From Aptenodytes patagonicus (taxonomy: Eukaryota > Chordata > Aves > Sphenisciformes > Spheniscidae), in assembly GCF_965638725.1 (NCBI RefSeq), contig NC_134982.1, forward strand, positions 41,530,799-41,594,798: a DNA stretch of 64,000 bases, read 5' to 3'. Below the pieces are notes generated by a model. It did no database searches. It saw only the letters and a list, made by a program, of their open reading frames with translations, and had not been told where the DNA came from. Numbering within the stretch: position 1 is the first letter of the stretch; every line of letters begins with the position of its first letter. The position numbers and the translations under genes are program-made. Below, one piece after another: positions 12,901-24,295 of this stretch.

Positions 12901-15900
12901 ATGGCTATATAGCTAGCATTTAAGGCCCTTCTGTGATTTATTGCTATGGACTTTAAAACACATGAAATCAAAAGCTTTCTCTAAGCCAAATTCCAAATGG
13001 CCATCTTGGAGATCAAGATGTTTAGCTTTTTTCAGATCAGTGACCATGGATCTGAAAACATGCAAGTAACCGGCGAGAGAATGTACACACTTGGAAGGAC
13101 CAACAGTCAACTCCCATCCTCTTCCCCACAAAGAACTGAAAACACACTCACGCGCTCTCCCTCCCCCGCCTCCTCTCCCCCTGCCCCCCGAGTTCAGTTA
13201 GAGTCCAGAAGAGATGTTATGCTTGCTCCTCTTCTCCCTACATGAAAGGCTATAACCCAGGCCTGAATGCACTTCTGAACCCAGAAGAGGAGGAGTGGCT
13301 GGAAAGTAGACTTTAGCCTACCAAGGTACTCTATGTTGCAGCAAGAACAGAAACTCCAATACTGTTATTTGAGAATCCCAATTGGCTACTGGTTTATTTA
13401 TATCTCCCTCTGAGCTCCAGGTCACAATCACTGACTCAGCATTTAAGTTCTGTATTCACCTGTTCTGTTCCTACTGCCTTCCCACAGTCTCCACCGAAAC
13501 AAGTTATTTATCCATACAGCCAGCTGAAGAAGTAGCTGACATCAACACTATGGTAAAGCTGAGGTCCAGAGTTAATAACCTCTGAAATTTAGGGAAATGA
13601 GGATTATCATTCGGGGCATACTTATTGAGAGGAAAGAAATGGAGAAACAGATCAGTCATTTGGGTGTAAATGTCAATCACTTTGTGGTTTACCATCTTAT
13701 TACAATGGAGTTCTAAATGTTCTCATTGAATGCTATTTGCTTTCATCTCTAGAGCTACTCCAGCTTCCATGTTGACTTATGTGTAATATACTTTACATAA
13801 AATGTATTATTCATATAACATAATGTATATTCCTCAGCTCAGTGCCACAAACAGCTGTTCTGGAATATACTATGTAAACCAAGCACCCATAAACAAATTC
13901 CAAGATTCAGTGACTAACAACACAGTGTGTCTTACCCTGTCCTGGCTCCTCCTTCTTCAGTTCATCCTAGGATGCAAGCTTTCCCAGCACTGTTGTAGGC
14001 AGTTACCCAAATACAGTAGAGAGGCAGTGTACTTTGCTGCAAGGGCATTTCACCTCAACTAGCTTATCCCAGAGTAATGCTGTAGTAAAGACTGATCATT
14101 AGAGAAAGACAGATGGATCTTTCAGCATGTTCTGCAAGTAATCAGATCGATGGTCTTTAAAAAATGGATGCCAAGGTCAGTGTCAGACAGAGAGCACAAA
14201 ACATTTCAAAAAACCACAAAACAACTGGATAATGACTGCCAGCAGGGAAAAGTCAAAAGACTATTAGATCGATTTTCTCTGCAGATACTGCTTCACTGAG
14301 AAGCAGCAATAACACTGCAAATAACTACCTCAACTCCACCCACAGTACAACCTGAAGCTACTGTAGTTAATATTCAACATTGCTAATGCAATGCACAAAT
14401 GCAGCAGGAACAAAATTTTAAGCTAAAAAGCATTCTGCAGCCTTTCAAGATAGTATTGCATTGGACAGTGTATAACAGTAGTCAAAGATAGGCCAAATAT
14501 CTAAAAAAAAAAAAAAATTAGCAGTGATTTACAGAAGATCCACCCTCTTTCAGCAGCTCTGAGCATTCTTCTGATCTACCGAGCTAGTGAGAGGTGGAAA
14601 GGAAGAATGCCCCAGTCCTGTATCAGTCCCTGTGATCAAATTGCTACTATTTCTTCCTTTCCCTCATCACACCATCTGTGGCGCATCTGATCATTCAGGG
14701 CTATACAAGACAGAGATGCAAAACTGTCATCATTCAGCATAGTCTGTATCTAAACTATGACATTAATAATCACTTAATCTTTGTTATTCTAAACTTCTTT
14801 TCACATTTCTCAAATAGTAGAATCAGGCCTAGTCATCATTATAAAGACCCCTGTATACCCCTTAGCACTAGAATTTGTACATGACGGTATGCCAAAAGAA
14901 AAATGCATCCTTTGCCTTTACCACACATTATCCAACCCCATAATAGGAAGAACCTTCTTCAAGAAGCTTCTTCCCTGTGTTCAGCCATCTCCATGAACTG
15001 GCAGGCATGGAGAGAAAAGAAATCATTCACTTGAAACAGAAAGGAAAAAGACACAGTTCCATATCACAGTTAATGCCCACAGTAAATCTTGGCTACATTC
15101 AAAAGCTTTTAAAAAAAATTTATTTATTTGAGTGCATGGTACTGTGTAGCCAGTTCTATATGATATAAAATATTAAAAAAGGGAAGAAAAACAGCCATGT
15201 GGGTATTAAAGTGATTACTTCAGTTACAAAACCGATGTCAGAACTCAGTTTCCTTTTGAAGACTTTTTTGATAGACCAGCTCTCTAGGATATTTTTGTGT
15301 ATGTGTGTAGAGGACAGACAGGAAAATGACTCTTCTATCAGGGATCATGCAGTGACTCACACAATAAATAACACTGGCGCTGCTTAGAGCCCCAGGAAAG
15401 CAGCCTGTTCAACTTGCAGAACCAGTCCTACAACAACTGGGGGAAAAAAACAACCCCCAAACCCACAAAAAAAACAAACCTCCCTCTTTGGTGCCATTGC
15501 TTTAACTTACTACTTCCTTCCCCTCCTCTCAGTTCTTTTCGACAACTCAGTCAGGTTCAGTTAAAGGGATATTGACACAACAGCAATAGCACCAGATAAG
15601 CCTCTTCTAGAATGCTCATCTTGTGTTTTGTTTTAGTCATCTCTTTCAGTTTAGCTTGCAAGACAAAACATACCACTTCCGTGTTGTGACTGCTCAGGCA
15701 CACTGCTTGGTCTTCATCCTCTCCGGCACTGCTATTATGTTACCACAACTACAAACACAGAGCATGTTCCAACAATATATGGTAAACCATTACCTTTTCC
15801 TTGCTTAGAAACAAAAAAGACAACAATGGTCTTTTGTAACAATAGTGTGAAAAAACCAAACCACGATAACGTGTGTAGCAAAAGCACTGATAAAACAGCT

Positions 15901-16893
15901 AAAGGCACCTTTCTATGTCACTACTTGGAAAAGCCCCTTAAGATTTTTTTTAAGCCTTAAAGCAAACATGAGTCTTTTTTAAGCTGTCTCCAAAGTATGC
16001 AAAGAGAAACTTGATATTTATATGGGTGATGGGGGGAGTTGTTCAAAATAAATTCTCAAAATGTTAAGATGTCTGAAGTAAGACCACGTAGCCACAAACT
16101 GAGCAGACCAAACACCTTTCAAGAAGTCACTTGTTATTCATTGTTATCATTCAATGAATGATAACATTCATTGCAGAGAACGTTTGCTTACTGCACTCAC
16201 TGCACAGAAGTAAATGCTTTATTTCAGTCTTCCTCTTAGTAATTCTTTGGCTTAACGAGGGCCTTTCATGTCATGAATATGATTCAAGTATCACACAACG
16301 CGTTTGCTTGTGCAACAGCCTAAGACACGGGGCCAGGTGCCAGCTGACCGAAATGGCTTGTTAGGGATTACTCCCTTAACACCGCAGTGAACCTTTCGGA
16401 CAGACCTGGGCCAAAGGTTTCTCCACCGCTAAAATGGCTTCTCGCCTTCCACTGCTGTATGGCTTCGTTTGCCGTGCCGAAGCTCTTCAAGACCTTCCGG
16501 CAGAAGACCGCAGAGGGACAGGCCATCGCTTCAAAGGTGCACCCAGCAGGCCGCAGAGGCTCCTATTAACGCTGTCGGCACCGAACCCCTTCCGCCGGTC
16601 TGCCCCCCAACCGCTCCGCCGCCTCAAGAGGGGTCGCCCCCGCCGCCGTCCCATCTCCCCGCCCGCCCGCGACGCACCCACCGGGCAGCGAGCTGCGCTG
16701 CGCGGCCCGGCCCGGCCCGGCCCGGCCCAGCGCTCTGCCGGGAGGGGAGAGGAGGGAGCGGGCCGGCCCCGGGGGCCGCCCCGCCGCCTACCTTGCGCCG
16801 GGCGCTGGTGTCGTACTTGTCGTTCTTGAAGGCGCGCGCGTTCTGGTGGCGCTGGGGCCGCGTGCGGGACACGTTCCCCTTCTCCGAGCTCAT
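3803..16893 (-). CDS. C9orf85: C9orf85 homolog (DUF2039 protein), complete 4-exon gene
   Basis: Spliced minus-strand gene with coding exons 16893-16792, 7961-7855, 4872-4759 and 3980-3803. Lengths of 102, 107, 114 and 178 nt total 501 nt, or 166 residues plus TAA. Every junction has GT/AG ends and the phases agree. The protein opens MSSEKGNVSRTRPQRHQN, closely matching human C9orf85. It then carries four CxxC pairs (C45/C48, C70/C73, C86/C89, C96/C99), consistent with a zinc-binding fold. The tail is acidic and Ser/Asp-rich (about 128-150) and ends in FERTEI. The family is DUF2039, conserved in eukaryotes, with no established biochemical role known to me. The start is the ATG at 16893 because human homology begins there. 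An in-frame ATG at 16953 would add 20 residues without visible homology. The gene is head to head with ABHD17B across a CpG island. No frameshift or stop is seen, so it looks functional. Confidence 0.93.
3981..4758 (-). other. C9orf85 intron 3
   Basis: 778-bp intron bounded by GTAAG and TGCAG. It contains a short A-run and a (TA)n patch at 4190-4212; nothing else recognised. Confidence 0.85.
4759..4872 (-). CDS. C9orf85: C9orf85 homolog coding exon 3
   Basis: Encodes C70 to P108, with CVKC, CRPC and CAKC giving the second to fourth CxxC pairs, then a Glu run and IVIP. Acceptor CTTCACAG, donor ATTCC|GTAAG. The split codon TG|T restores C70, which confirms the junction with exon 2. Confidence 0.94.
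4873..7854 (-). other. C9orf85 intron 2
   Basis: About 3 kb of AT-rich intron. No repeat family, RNA gene or further exon was recognised. Short homopolymer runs occur, for example a T-run near 6091-6106. Confidence 0.8.
7855..7961 (-). CDS. C9orf85: C9orf85 homolog coding exon 2
   Basis: Encodes residues 35-69 plus two bases of C70. Starts KINAKLHDGVCQHC, carrying the first CxxC pair, and continues EWRVKFSKYK, the most recognisable block of the family. Acceptor TTTATTCAG, donor AAATG|GTGAG. Confidence 0.95.
9426..9462. repeat. A-rich microsatellite (A)n(AAAG)n(AAAC)n
   Basis: An A-run of about 14 followed by AAAG and AAAC tetranucleotide units. Low-complexity sequence inside C9orf85 intron 1. 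Confidence 0.9.
13145..13190. repeat. Pyrimidine-rich tract
   Basis: Almost uninterrupted C/T stretch, purine on the strand of C9orf85 transcription. Low-complexity; a triplex-forming or G-rich RNA role is possible but unsupported. Confidence 0.75.
16142..16166. repeat. 25-bp palindrome
   Basis: TGTTATCATTCA, one central A, then its exact reverse complement TGAATGATAACA. It lies in C9orf85 intron 1, about 330 bp outside the CpG island. Confidence 0.9.
16792..16893 (-). CDS. C9orf85: C9orf85 homolog coding exon 1
   Basis: Encodes residues 1-34, basic and Arg/Lys-rich, in exactly 34 codons (phase 0). The donor reads CGCAAG|GTAGG on the minus strand. The exon lies in the CpG island and is much more GC-rich than the other exons. 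Confidence 0.93.
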
Positions 16894-17300
16894 CCCCCGG
16901 GCAACCGCCAATGCCGGCGACACCTGCCCCGGAACCGCTCCGCGCCCTCCCACCCCCCCGCCGGCCTCACCGCCTCACCATTGGCCCGGAGCCGCCGTCT
17001 GTATAACCCCTCCGCCCACAACGGTTCGCTGCCTCTTCGCTGCTTCCCGCCCACCCGCGTTCAGGAGGAGCCTCAGTGGCCGGAGCGGAGCTGCGGGCTG
17101 CGCCCCCATTGGTGCGCTGCAAGCGGCGGCCGGTCCCGCCCCGCCGCCCCCTTGGCCGCTGAGGCAGCCGCTCGACCCGATGCAGTCGCTCGGCGAGGCG
17201 AGGACGGCGCCGCTCCCCTAGGCCGCGCGGAGGGCAGCTCTCCGGGGGCCGGGCGTTCTCCGCCGCGGAGCGCGGCTGCGGAGCTGCGGGCGCCGGCCGG
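16894..17300. promoter_or_regulatory. Bidirectional promoter of C9orf85 homolog and ABHD17B
   Basis: The region between the C9orf85 ATG (16893, minus) and the ABHD17B non-coding exon (plus) contains inverted CCAAT boxes. One is ATTGG at 16980-16984, 87 nt upstream of the C9orf85 start; the other is ATTGG at 17108-17112. GC boxes (CCCGCCCCGCC, near 17133-17145) are present. No TATA box is placed convincingly for either gene. The arrangement is that of a TATA-less housekeeping promoter firing both ways. Exact start sites are not visible. Confidence 0.8.
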
Positions 17301-17455
17301 GGCGCTGACAGCCGCCCGCCGCCGCGCCGTTACTCAGCACAACAGGCACCCCTCCCCCCGCCGGCCCGGCGTTCGAGCGGTGGCGCCTGGGGAAGTGCGG
17401 GGCCGCGCGCGGGCGCGCGCACCGCCGCCGCCGCCGAGCGGAGAGCCAGGCGCAG
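17200..17455 (+). other. ABHD17B: ABHD17B non-coding first exon (left edge approximate)
   Basis: The sequence ends in a good donor, CGCAG|GTACGG, with GT at 17456, in the CpG island facing C9orf85. The next exon starts at 23821 after a strong acceptor and has only 8 nt of leader before the ATG, so an upstream non-coding exon is required. Alternative donors of GTGAG type occur at about 17501 and 17752. The left edge is a guess. Confidence 0.6.
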
Positions 17456-20400
17456 GTACGGGCTCTCCTGCCCCGGGCAGCGGCGGGGCCGGGCGAGTTG
17501 CGGTGAGGGGACGGTGGGGAGCAGCCAGTGCGGCCCCGGCTCGGCGCTGGCGGCGGGGTTGCGGTTCGAGGATCCGCTTCCGAGGTGTGCCGGCGAGTTG
17601 ATCCCTCGGCAGGTCCGGCCGTTTCTCTTCCCTCCTCACCTCTCCGCGCCTCTTCTCCTCCGTCTGGGGCAGGCGTGTGGCGGCCCCTCTCCCGGGGCTG
17701 TGGCGTAGGGCAGGAGGAAGGGCTGCCGCAGGCACCGGCTTTTCCTCGGTGAGGGAGGCGGCGGTTCGGCTCCCCCATCCGAACCGGGCAAGGGGGTGGC
17801 AGCCCCGGCGACGCCCGCGTCCCGGCTGTGGGCTCGGGGGGGGCCTCTGCCCTGCCGCCCTCGGTGCCCCCAGCGCCGCGGAAGGGGTGTCGCCTGCCTC
17901 CGAGGGCCCGGGGTGCTGCGGGCGGTCTGTCCCGGGGCTCCCGTCTCCGTGGTCTTGCCGTGGACGCCTTCGTTCGGGAAAGGGGCGCGCTGACTTTTTA
18001 AACGCTTGTTAAATTCTGGCTTTTAGCGGGCCGGAATAGTGCCTCCGTGTCAGCGTTGTTGCCTTCTGCGAAGCCCTTTTTAGATACAGACACCCGAAGA
18101 GTTCATTCAATTCTTGCGGGCCTGTTCTAATATATTTCTTCAGCTTCTGCTGTTGGTGGTGGGAGTGACGCTGGCCTTAAAATTGCGCTCCGGTATTGTT
18201 AATTTAAAGGTTTAAAGTATTTGGCCAGAAAGTAGCTAGAAAAATACGTGACTCGGAAACCAAAATAGTACCATCTGAACTCAGACCAGTTTTAAAAGCG
18301 TAGCTTCTTGTTAGTGATTGACCGGCTGGCTGGTGCAGCGAAGCACCAGATTGATGTAGCTGAAACACAACAGGGGGCTGCAGCGCCTGTCAGCCTGCAG
18401 GTGGTTTTAGCAGAGCCGTTCCGTGGTGGGGAGCCTTGCTTGGGGCATGCAAAACACTATGTAATCTGACTTCATGCCACAGTTGTCTGTCTGGGACCTT
18501 CAGAAGGTTGGTTTGTTCTTTAGGTGAGAAGGAGTGGCTAGATCTTTCACTTAGTGTTTCCTGTGTTCCCTTTCTTTTTTCAACTCTGCCACTAGGTTTT
18601 GAGATATACAGGGTAACCAGCAGAAGAAGAATAATGTCTCTATATACAAATTAAGCTTTATAATATTGCTAGAATTTGTGAGACTGGTGAAGCTGTTTAA
18701 TTGCTTGAAATCAAACTAACCAAAAAGTTTTGGTCCTGTCAGGCTTCTCTGTTTTTATGTAGGTTGTTTTGCTCTTTGAAAACTACCTTGAAGAGTTACT
18801 TCACGGTATTTCTTGGTATGGCTTTTTCATTATTGAATAGACTTCCTCTGTGTTCTTTTCCGGACCTACTGTGTATTCTTTCTTAATAATTCTATTAGTT
18901 TAATCTTTTTATATAATACTTAATTGGACACTGGTTCTTTTTTTTCACTAGATATTTTGTTGCTTTAGCTGGTGAAGTAGTTGGAGGATGTTCATACCCT
19001 TCTGTTCCATTTTTAATATAATGCAGATGTTAAAATAAATATGAGTGCTTCAGTAGTGGCTTGAACTCAAGCTTTCATTGCATTGTTTTCAATGAAAGGG
19101 TGAGGGAAACTACTTTAGAGTTTCTTATCTCAGCAGTATATAATGAAAAATGATGATTTTAACCCCCCCAAAAAACCCCACCCAAACAACAAAGAAACAA
19201 AAAACCCCAACAATTTGAATATCTTGCCTGTTACAGTTAGAACACCACTAAAATTTACAAACCAGCGGCTGTATTTACAAGTTTGACTTGTTCTTGTGAA
19301 TAGTTCCTGTGAAATAGGTAATTTAATTTAAATATACAATTAGAATAATTTATATTTAATGTAAATACAAGATTTCTAGATAAGTGTTTGCAAGGGTTGG
19401 GCTCTTGAGGCTAATATGTAGTGAAGTACTCAAAGATGTGAATAATAGGAGCCACTGTCTTGTTATGATTTGCAGAGGGAGGAGGACAGGAATAATTGCT
19501 TATATGAAAGAACTACATTTGTGTTATCCTAGGAATCACAAGATAAATATTTGAGGTGTTCTTTCAGATTAGATAGGCTTTCCCCCCCTCCTCTGTCAGC
19601 CTTAATGAAAAGGTTAATTGCCGAAGAATGGATTGGAATTACTGCCTGTGGGCAGTTTTACATTTGTCATTTTCTATGTTACTGTTTTATTCATAAGAGA
19701 GTTAAAGAGATACATTTGATAAAATGATCTCGCCTTCCTTTTTAAAAGCTATCCCAGAAGGGGTGGGTGATGCCACTTGGGTCTGCTTTATTTCTTAGCC
19801 CTTCTTGGTGCAATAGGAGAAGTTTATCAGTTGTCCACGGTTTCTTCCGCAGAATTTTCCTACTTAATCTCTATGAAAAATGCAGTATAACTCTAAAGGA
19901 GGTACATATTTCTCTTATTACATTGTTGTTAGTAATTTTACCAGCATTAGGAACTGTGTTTGCAGAACAGCACTGGCTTCTTTATTAGTACTGAAATGAC
20001 AAATAGAAGGTGACAATAGTTATGCTGTCGGGATGTGTTGATCTCTGCGTCTGACGACGCTACTGTAATGAGCACAGAGATTTATATCATACATGCTCAG
20101 AAGGTGTTAGACTATAATTTAGGTATTCACAACATATCTTAGGCAAACGAGTCCCATTAAGTTATTCAACTGTACTTGTGGAACTGTATGCTTAAGGTAA
20201 TTTATGGTTAGTGTTGTTTTTGCCCCGGTTTCAGTAAGAGTCCAGGTAAAACATATGTCAAACCCATTTGTTATTAGAGTAATTTTTAATGCAACTTCAC
20301 TTGTGATACCTTGTTCACTTTGGTCTCTTAAGACTGTTAATGTCCAAAGCTTTTACCAAGGCTGGGTGATGCTAAATGAAGGAAGGGAGTTTTGTGACTT

Positions 20401-23400
20401 TTCATTTTTACCGTAATAATTTCTGGCTGGATGAATCATTAGGAAATCATGTTACACATTTTCTAACATTAAGAACATTAAAAAGCACTATTGGGGGGGG
20501 GGTAACATTAAGTTTAATCCCTCATTGAAGTATCTGAGCAGTATTCAGTTTGAGGAAAGATAATGCCTGTCTAGTTGAAGTTAAATTATGACATCTGGTG
20601 GATAACTACTAGGCTGAAATGCTGATTCAGCTGAACTTTTAAAGAGTGATATCAGAATTACTCTATACACCCTGGGGATGCTGTCACATCCTGGTTCCAT
20701 TCCAGATCCGGAGGTTAAGAACACACTCATGTGAATACAATGAATGACAAACCGGTTCCAGTATAATGGAAACATTGTTTGCGTCTAGTTGAAGGTATCC
20801 TCCTGAGGAAGTTCAGTAGGTGTTTTGCATCAGATTTGTTCAGTTAATGGTGCTAGGGATCTGCTGTTTTTCTTGGGTCTTCTGAGTGAAGAAAGTAGCA
20901 AGTATTTGTTTTAAAGAAAAGAGTTGTTGCTAGCCATGATTTAGGTGAACAACTCTGGAATCAGAATTTTTAGTTTCAGTAGACAGTTTCCATTGGATTA
21001 AATGGACATTATATAAAGTCTACATTATAGTCTAGTGTAGGGGAGAAATAATACTTTAGCCATGGTCTTCAGCAGAAGTCATTTGCCATATGTGGCAACA
21101 GCCCATTTTTAGCACATTTACGCTATCTTGGGGCACAGTACCACCTCAGCTGACTAACTGGTTACTGCAGAACTGCCCTGTGTGTAAATTCCACAGGCCA
21201 ACTTCCAGTCTTCTGAAATGGCTTTGACAAATAGCAAATAATTTCTGAGTGAGATCATATTTGTAGTGTTACTGGGCTGTTTATAGTTATAAACATTGTA
21301 AACTCCTGTTTTAATTCTTTCTGACAAGTGGATTGGGTAGCAAGTAAGAAATTCTGTAGCTATTGTTCTGTGCTGGAATAGAGCACAACCTGCCATTCCT
21401 GGGCAGAACAGGCTATTTATACCTCACTTTTGGAGGTATGTATTCTTCTAAATTTTTCACATAAAATAATATTTATCCCCCCCCGCCCCCCTAATAAGTT
21501 GCTGTATCTATTCTGCAAAGGTGGGAAAACTTGCTCAGAACAGATTGGTTTAACAGGTTTTGATAGAAATAGAAGTGTGGTTGAATACTAGGTCATAAGT
21601 GCTTCTTGCAACAAAAGCCTGTTGAGGCATCACAGCAGTTTCTCTGGGCTATGAATGTGAACATTCTAAGTAGAGGTGAAAGAAGTGGCTCCTTTGGTGC
21701 TCACAGATGTAAGAGAAATAAAAAAGGAAAAAAAGTATTGAGTTTTCCCTGTGCATAAGACAGCCCAAGCCTTTTGCCAATCCATAGACCTCTTCCACTT
21801 CTTGTCCTGACTTGCAAGTTAAAATTAATGTCCAGTTAATCTCACCTGACAGGGAACAGATGAGCTGTCCAAATTTGAGTGACTACTTATGCTGATTACA
21901 TAAATACATGAGGTTGTTGTTTCTTTAGCTGGCAGAAATATGGTCATTTATTCAGGATCTTCTTTGTCTAAGAGACAATCTACCTCTTTATGTGAGGTGA
22001 TCAGTACACCCTTCCTGCCATCTCCTCTAAATTGGTAAAGTTGGTCACCCATATCTAAGAATCTGTGATTTCCCTCTATTTTGAAGAAAACTAGAGACTC
22101 TGGGTAAAAGCACTTGGCTGTAGCAGCCTTGGCAAAAAAATGGGGTTTTGTGCCCTACAAAGAGGAGTAGTATTCCAAGAATGCTCATGCTGTTTATCAG
22201 ATTGTCTTGCTGTGCCTGTTTACTACTCTACAAGTATACTCTGTAACATTGTATGCAGCATGCATTCATACTGTACCACAGGGAAGAGACCATTCACACA
22301 TCCAAAATACGGAGAGTTGTTCTGTGATCTCTATTCAACAGTTCTTGCAGCAGTGTCCTTGAAGCTTTTCTAAAGAAAATTTTTCTAAAGAAAAATTTAT
22401 ACAGGCATGAAAACTATCTGTGTATACAAGTTAGAGGACAAACTTCGAAATACAATCTAAGTATCGCCAAGTATTATAGTTAGCAGTAAGATTTTATTGT
22501 TAGATTACCCAAGTATTTCTGAAATGACATGGGATTGTGGACATCAGAAATCAGCTTGTTTTGTTCCCATTTGTAAACTTGGACCTAGCAGTCAAAGCTG
22601 GTACATGAAACTGTAAGAGTGTTTTTGTTTGCAGTGACCTGGCAGGAGCTGAGCTTGACACCTGTAGATACATTTGGGATGGAAAAGTTGTTCAAGTTGA
22701 GATGAAATGTCAGATGCCTTAACACAAGGAAAGTAGTGTAAATGCTTATCTTAGGTGTGCTGGTTTCCAGCATAGCTCTTGGCAGATTTCGTAGCTCTTC
22801 CTACCTTTGAGAAAAAGTATTGTCACAACAAAGGATTTTTTTTTTTCACCCTCCCTTCTCCCTGCTGTAAATTAAGAGGACACAATGCCTGCTTTTCAGG
22901 GCAACTGTATCTTTACCGAGCGTGCTTTAGGTGTATGTGTGTTTTCTTTTTTTTTTCTGCCCCCCACTCTGTTAACCAGTGCTTTGAATTGGTAGTATAG
23001 TTTATATTGACATGCCAAATATGTGTGATAGAGCATTTGGTTTGGGATGTTTTTTGTTAAAGCACGGAATAAAAATAGTCATATCATTGATATAGTCCAA
23101 ATTCCTATGTGCAATACAGGAAACCTTAGCTAATAATTTCTTTGAAGGGTTTGGAAACATTTATGTCAGCCAATATGTGGAGCAAGGAAGAGTTTATGGC
23201 TGGATTTTAGTGTACTGAAGGTCTACAGTGTTTGCTAAGCCAGCAGAAGCACCTTGTTTTGCCTTTGAAGTTTTGACCTTCGTGCACCTTTCATACTGCC
23301 AATACTGCTTGCAGGAGCCCATAACTCATGATTGCAATACATATTCTCTGTATTTAGGAAACGCTATAGTAATTTTTGGCTGCAGAGATCTGCATAGCCT

Positions 23401-23820
23401 TAGTATCCTGCAATCACTGCAACATATTTTAATTGTTCTTTGTAACATATGTATTTGTCAACGGGATGAACACTTCTTTTAATGCCTTAAGATGAGGGAC
23501 TTCATTTCCTCAAGAGAATCCAAAATTCATGCTTGTTCTTTCCCTGGGTAATCATATTTTAGTTTTAATATCTGGCAGGGCTTTAGAGTTATCACTCTTC
23601 TTTAATAATATGCTCATTATAAAGTAGCTAATAATATGAAATAAGCTATTATATAGAAATCTACATATATATTTAAATACGTTTTGTTAAATGTTTCCAC
23701 TAAAATTATGTATTATTTTCTGGAGAGGTTAAGTTTACATTTTCCATGAGGTTTTCTTTTTTTCTTTTTTTATATAGGATTGTAACTAGAAACTGATATC
23801 ATTCTCTCTTCCTGTTTCAG
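17456..23820 (+). other. ABHD17B intron 1 (in 5' UTR)
   Basis: 6.4 kb, GC-rich for the first 500 bp and AT-rich afterwards. It ends in a polypyrimidine tract and CCTGTTTCAG at 23820. C- and G-runs (for example around 19147, 20490 and 21478) are the only notable simple sequence; no exon or repeat family was recognised. Confidence 0.75.
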
Positions 23821-24295
23821 ACTAGAAGATGAATAATCTTTCCTTTAGTGAACTGTGTTGCCTGTTCTGTTGTCCGCCATGCCCAGGGAAAATTGCCTCC
23901 AAACTGGCATTCTTACCTCCTGATCCCACGTATACACTGATGTGTGATGAGAGTGGAAGTCGCTGGACTTTACATCTCTCGGAGCGAGCAGACTGGCAAT
24001 ATTCTTCTAGAGAAAAAGATGCCATTGAGTGCTTCATGACTAGAACAAGTAAAGGTAACAGGATTGCCTGTATGTTTGTGCGTTGCTCACCTAACGCCAA
24101 GTATACTTTGCTCTTCTCACATGGAAATGCTGTTGACCTAGGTCAGATGAGCAGCTTTTACATAGGACTGGGTTCACGGATTAATTGCAACATATTCTCA
24201 TATGATTATTCTGGATACGGTGCAAGTTCTGGGAAGCCAACAGAGAAGAATCTGTATGCTGACATTGATGCTGCTTGGGTGGCTCTTAGGACAAG
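23821..24295 (+). CDS. ABHD17B: ABHD17B coding exon 1 (second exon)
   Basis: Begins after CCTGTTTCAG with 8 nt of leader; the ATG is at 23829. Encodes residues 1-155 and two bases of R156: the palmitoylated Cys cluster, the core beta strands and the HGNAVDLGQ loop. Donor ACAAG|GTAAG. Confidence 0.96.

Larger units (their letters stand above)
7962..16791 (-). other. C9orf85 intron 1
   Basis: 8.8-kb intron, AT-rich except where it enters the CpG island at its right end. It holds an A-rich microsatellite, a pyrimidine tract and a 25-bp palindrome, listed separately. No coding exon or mobile element was recognised. Confidence 0.8.
16480..17990. promoter_or_regulatory. CpG island spanning the C9orf85/ABHD17B divergent start
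   Basis: Abrupt change from AT-rich flanks to very GC- and CpG-rich DNA. It includes C9orf85 exon 1, the ABHD17B first exon, a (CCCGG)n pentamer run near 16706-16730 and several GC boxes. Long open frames here result from the base composition and are not genes. Confidence 0.93.

Noticed and set aside
16894-16953. Upstream in-frame ATG of C9orf85 at 16953
   Set aside because: It would add 20 residues without family similarity; the ATG at 16893 starts exactly where human homology starts.
16434-17778. Long frames of 110-250 codons on both strands
   Set aside because: CpG-island composition suppresses stops. The products are Pro/Arg/Ala low-complexity, and the only supported coding part is C9orf85 exon 1.
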